A stretch of 64,000 bases of DNA from positions 310,001 through 374,000 of the forward strand of contig BSBN01001363.1 of assembly GCA_027924645.1 (NCBI GenBank), in the 5' to 3' direction. The DNA is from Cunninghamia lanceolata. Taxonomy: Eukaryota > Streptophyta > Pinopsida > Cupressales > Cupressaceae. How positions within the stretch are numbered: the stretch's first letter is position 1; each line of letters starts with the position of its first letter. Positions 62,801 to 64,000 of this stretch are shown piece after piece. The position numbers and the translations under genes were made by a program. The notes under the pieces are model-generated. The model worked only from the letters and a program-made list of their open reading frames with translations. It was not told the DNA's origin and made no database searches.

Positions 62801-64000
62801 AACCACTTCTACTTCATTGCCTGATTCATCAACACACCTCACTAATTTGTGGTGACAGTCTATCACTGCTCGATGAGCATCCAACCAATCCATTCCCAAC
62901 ACTATGTCATAGGATCCTAATAGTATAATGCGAAGATCTACCGTGGTAGATAAAGGACCTATCCTCAACTCGCAACCATACACAAGAGAGTCTACTAATA
63001 CCCTAGATCCCGAGGCTAATTCCTCCTGCCACTTAACATCTTGCTTTGCTGCCACTAATTTGCAATGCTCCACTATAGAAGGGGAAATGAAAGAATCTGA
63101 AACACCAGAGTCAAAAAGAATAGAAATAGTAATACCTCGCAAGACACCTGTAGTCTCCACAACGGTACCTTGGTGCTCTGCTTGGTGATTATCTACCGCC
63201 GCAAACACCCTATGTGACCTGCCTGCATCCCCGATAGTTGGCTCTGAAGCTGTGGGCCTCTGTCCAAAACCTGAAGTATTCTTATGCGGACACTGTCTAG
63301 CAATGTGGCCCTGCTGACCGTAAGAGAAACATCCTATTCCCCTACCAAAACCTCCACCACCTACAGGAGCATTTGACTGCTGAAAACTTCCTCTACTTGC
63401 TGCAGATTGTGTGCTCTGTGCTGGTTGACTGACACGATCACGTTTAACCCTTTGCCAACTTTGATCTTTTCTGGAATGAAATCTACTACCTTGTTGATAT
63501 TGAGAGTTGCTTGATTTCGTCTGGGAATACTGTTGTTGTTGTCCACTCTTAGAAGGTACATGTTGACTCCTCGGGTTACCTGCTGTATGGGACTGACCAC
63601 CTCAAAAACTAGAACCTGCTCGAGATGTGCTACCAATCTGTACACCTGTATGACCCCCTAAGGCCATGGTCAAGTTCTCTTCCACCAGTCGAGCCTTCTC
63701 AACTGCTACCTCCATGGTCTTCGGCTCAAAAACACAAACTCCTCCACTGATGTGTGCATTCAGACCTCTAATAAAATGCCGAACTAACATGGCCTCGTCG
63801 TTTCCAATGCCTGCATACTGCTTGAGTTCATAAAACCTGCGCTCATACTATTCCACTGTCATGGCCATCTGTCTCAATCCATGGAACTCGTTTGCTCTAC
63901 ATTGCCTCTAGTGGCCAGATAGAAATCAAGCTCTGAACCTTTCCAGAAATAGTTCCCATGATATTGTTGTAACATCTAAATGCAACTTTTGTTCCTCTAG
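59834..64000 (-). pseudogene. Broken Gag-Pol polyprotein, minus-strand gypsy copy (runs off the window)
   Basis: It aligns residue for residue with the intact polyproteins of the tandem element and stays in one frame throughout the window. Twelve in-frame stops break it, at 60350, 60782, 61154, 61415, 62339, 62381, 62546, 62792, 63602, 63848, 63908 and 63926 (low coordinate of each). Visible domains from the C-terminus: chromodomain-like tail and integrase C-terminus (59834-60325), integrase core (60353-60760), integrase zinc finger (60785-61135), RNase H and RT (to 62302 and beyond), protease with DSGVS near 63100, zinc knuckle near 63285-63330, and gag. The knuckle has lost its second Cys (CFSY for CFSC). 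Catalytic residues of RT and integrase are otherwise present. The N-terminus lies beyond 64000. This is an old, inactive copy. Confidence 0.92.

Overview
The window reads as repetitive nuclear DNA of a land plant with a large genome, very likely pericentromeric or other heterochromatin. The grounds are plant-type LTR retrotransposons primed by initiator-Met tRNA, a Ty3/gypsy chromovirus with a chromodomain-like tail, a Sirevirus/copia-like element, and no recognisable host gene, tRNA or rRNA. The species cannot be read from the sequence.

The oldest layer is a tandem array of a ~7.2-kb unit. Unit A starts at or before base 1 and resumes after an insertion, running to 39302. Unit B is 39303-46508. 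Unit C starts at 46509 and is interrupted by insertions. Each unit is mostly a degenerate 8-bp repeat (AGAATGAT / AGAATAAT and variants). Each carries a ~210-bp non-repetitive module with a 66-codon open frame (A, B, C). A and B also carry a decayed 2.7-kb retroelement remnant with one ~318-bp LTR and a broken gag (1359-4062 and 40677-43312).

Four large insertions sit in this array, three of them from one long-LTR gypsy family. (1) A minus-strand solo LTR, 6174-11443 plus 37818-38234, has target-site duplication ATGAT. (2) Nested inside it is a very young plus-strand element, 11444-37812, with structure LTR-internal-LTR-internal-LTR: three 5583-bp LTRs, two 4810-bp internal regions, exact period 10393 bp, and target duplication AGTAA. 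Both internal regions keep an uninterrupted 1544-residue Gag-protease-RT-RNase H-integrase-chromodomain polyprotein. (3) A 7.3-kb copia/Sirevirus-like element, 46701-54036, has 1.1-kb LTRs and duplication ATTAG. It has no recognisable pol, but carries a coiled-coil/zinc-knuckle gag remnant and a broken ~1026-codon ORF of unknown function. (4) An older minus-strand copy of the gypsy family runs from 54278 past the window end. Its polyprotein is broken by 12 in-frame stops, almost all explicable as C-to-T decay at CG or CHG sites.

The relative order is clear from nesting and from empty sites in sister units. The 7.2-kb unit was amplified first, then the solo LTR, Sirevirus-like element and minus gypsy copy inserted, and the near-identical tandem gypsy element came last. 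The most notable items are the three-LTR tandem retrotransposon with LTRs longer than its coding region, its insertion in a hairpin of a relative's LTR, the octamer-based 7.2-kb macrosatellite, and the unknown ORF in the Sirevirus-like element.
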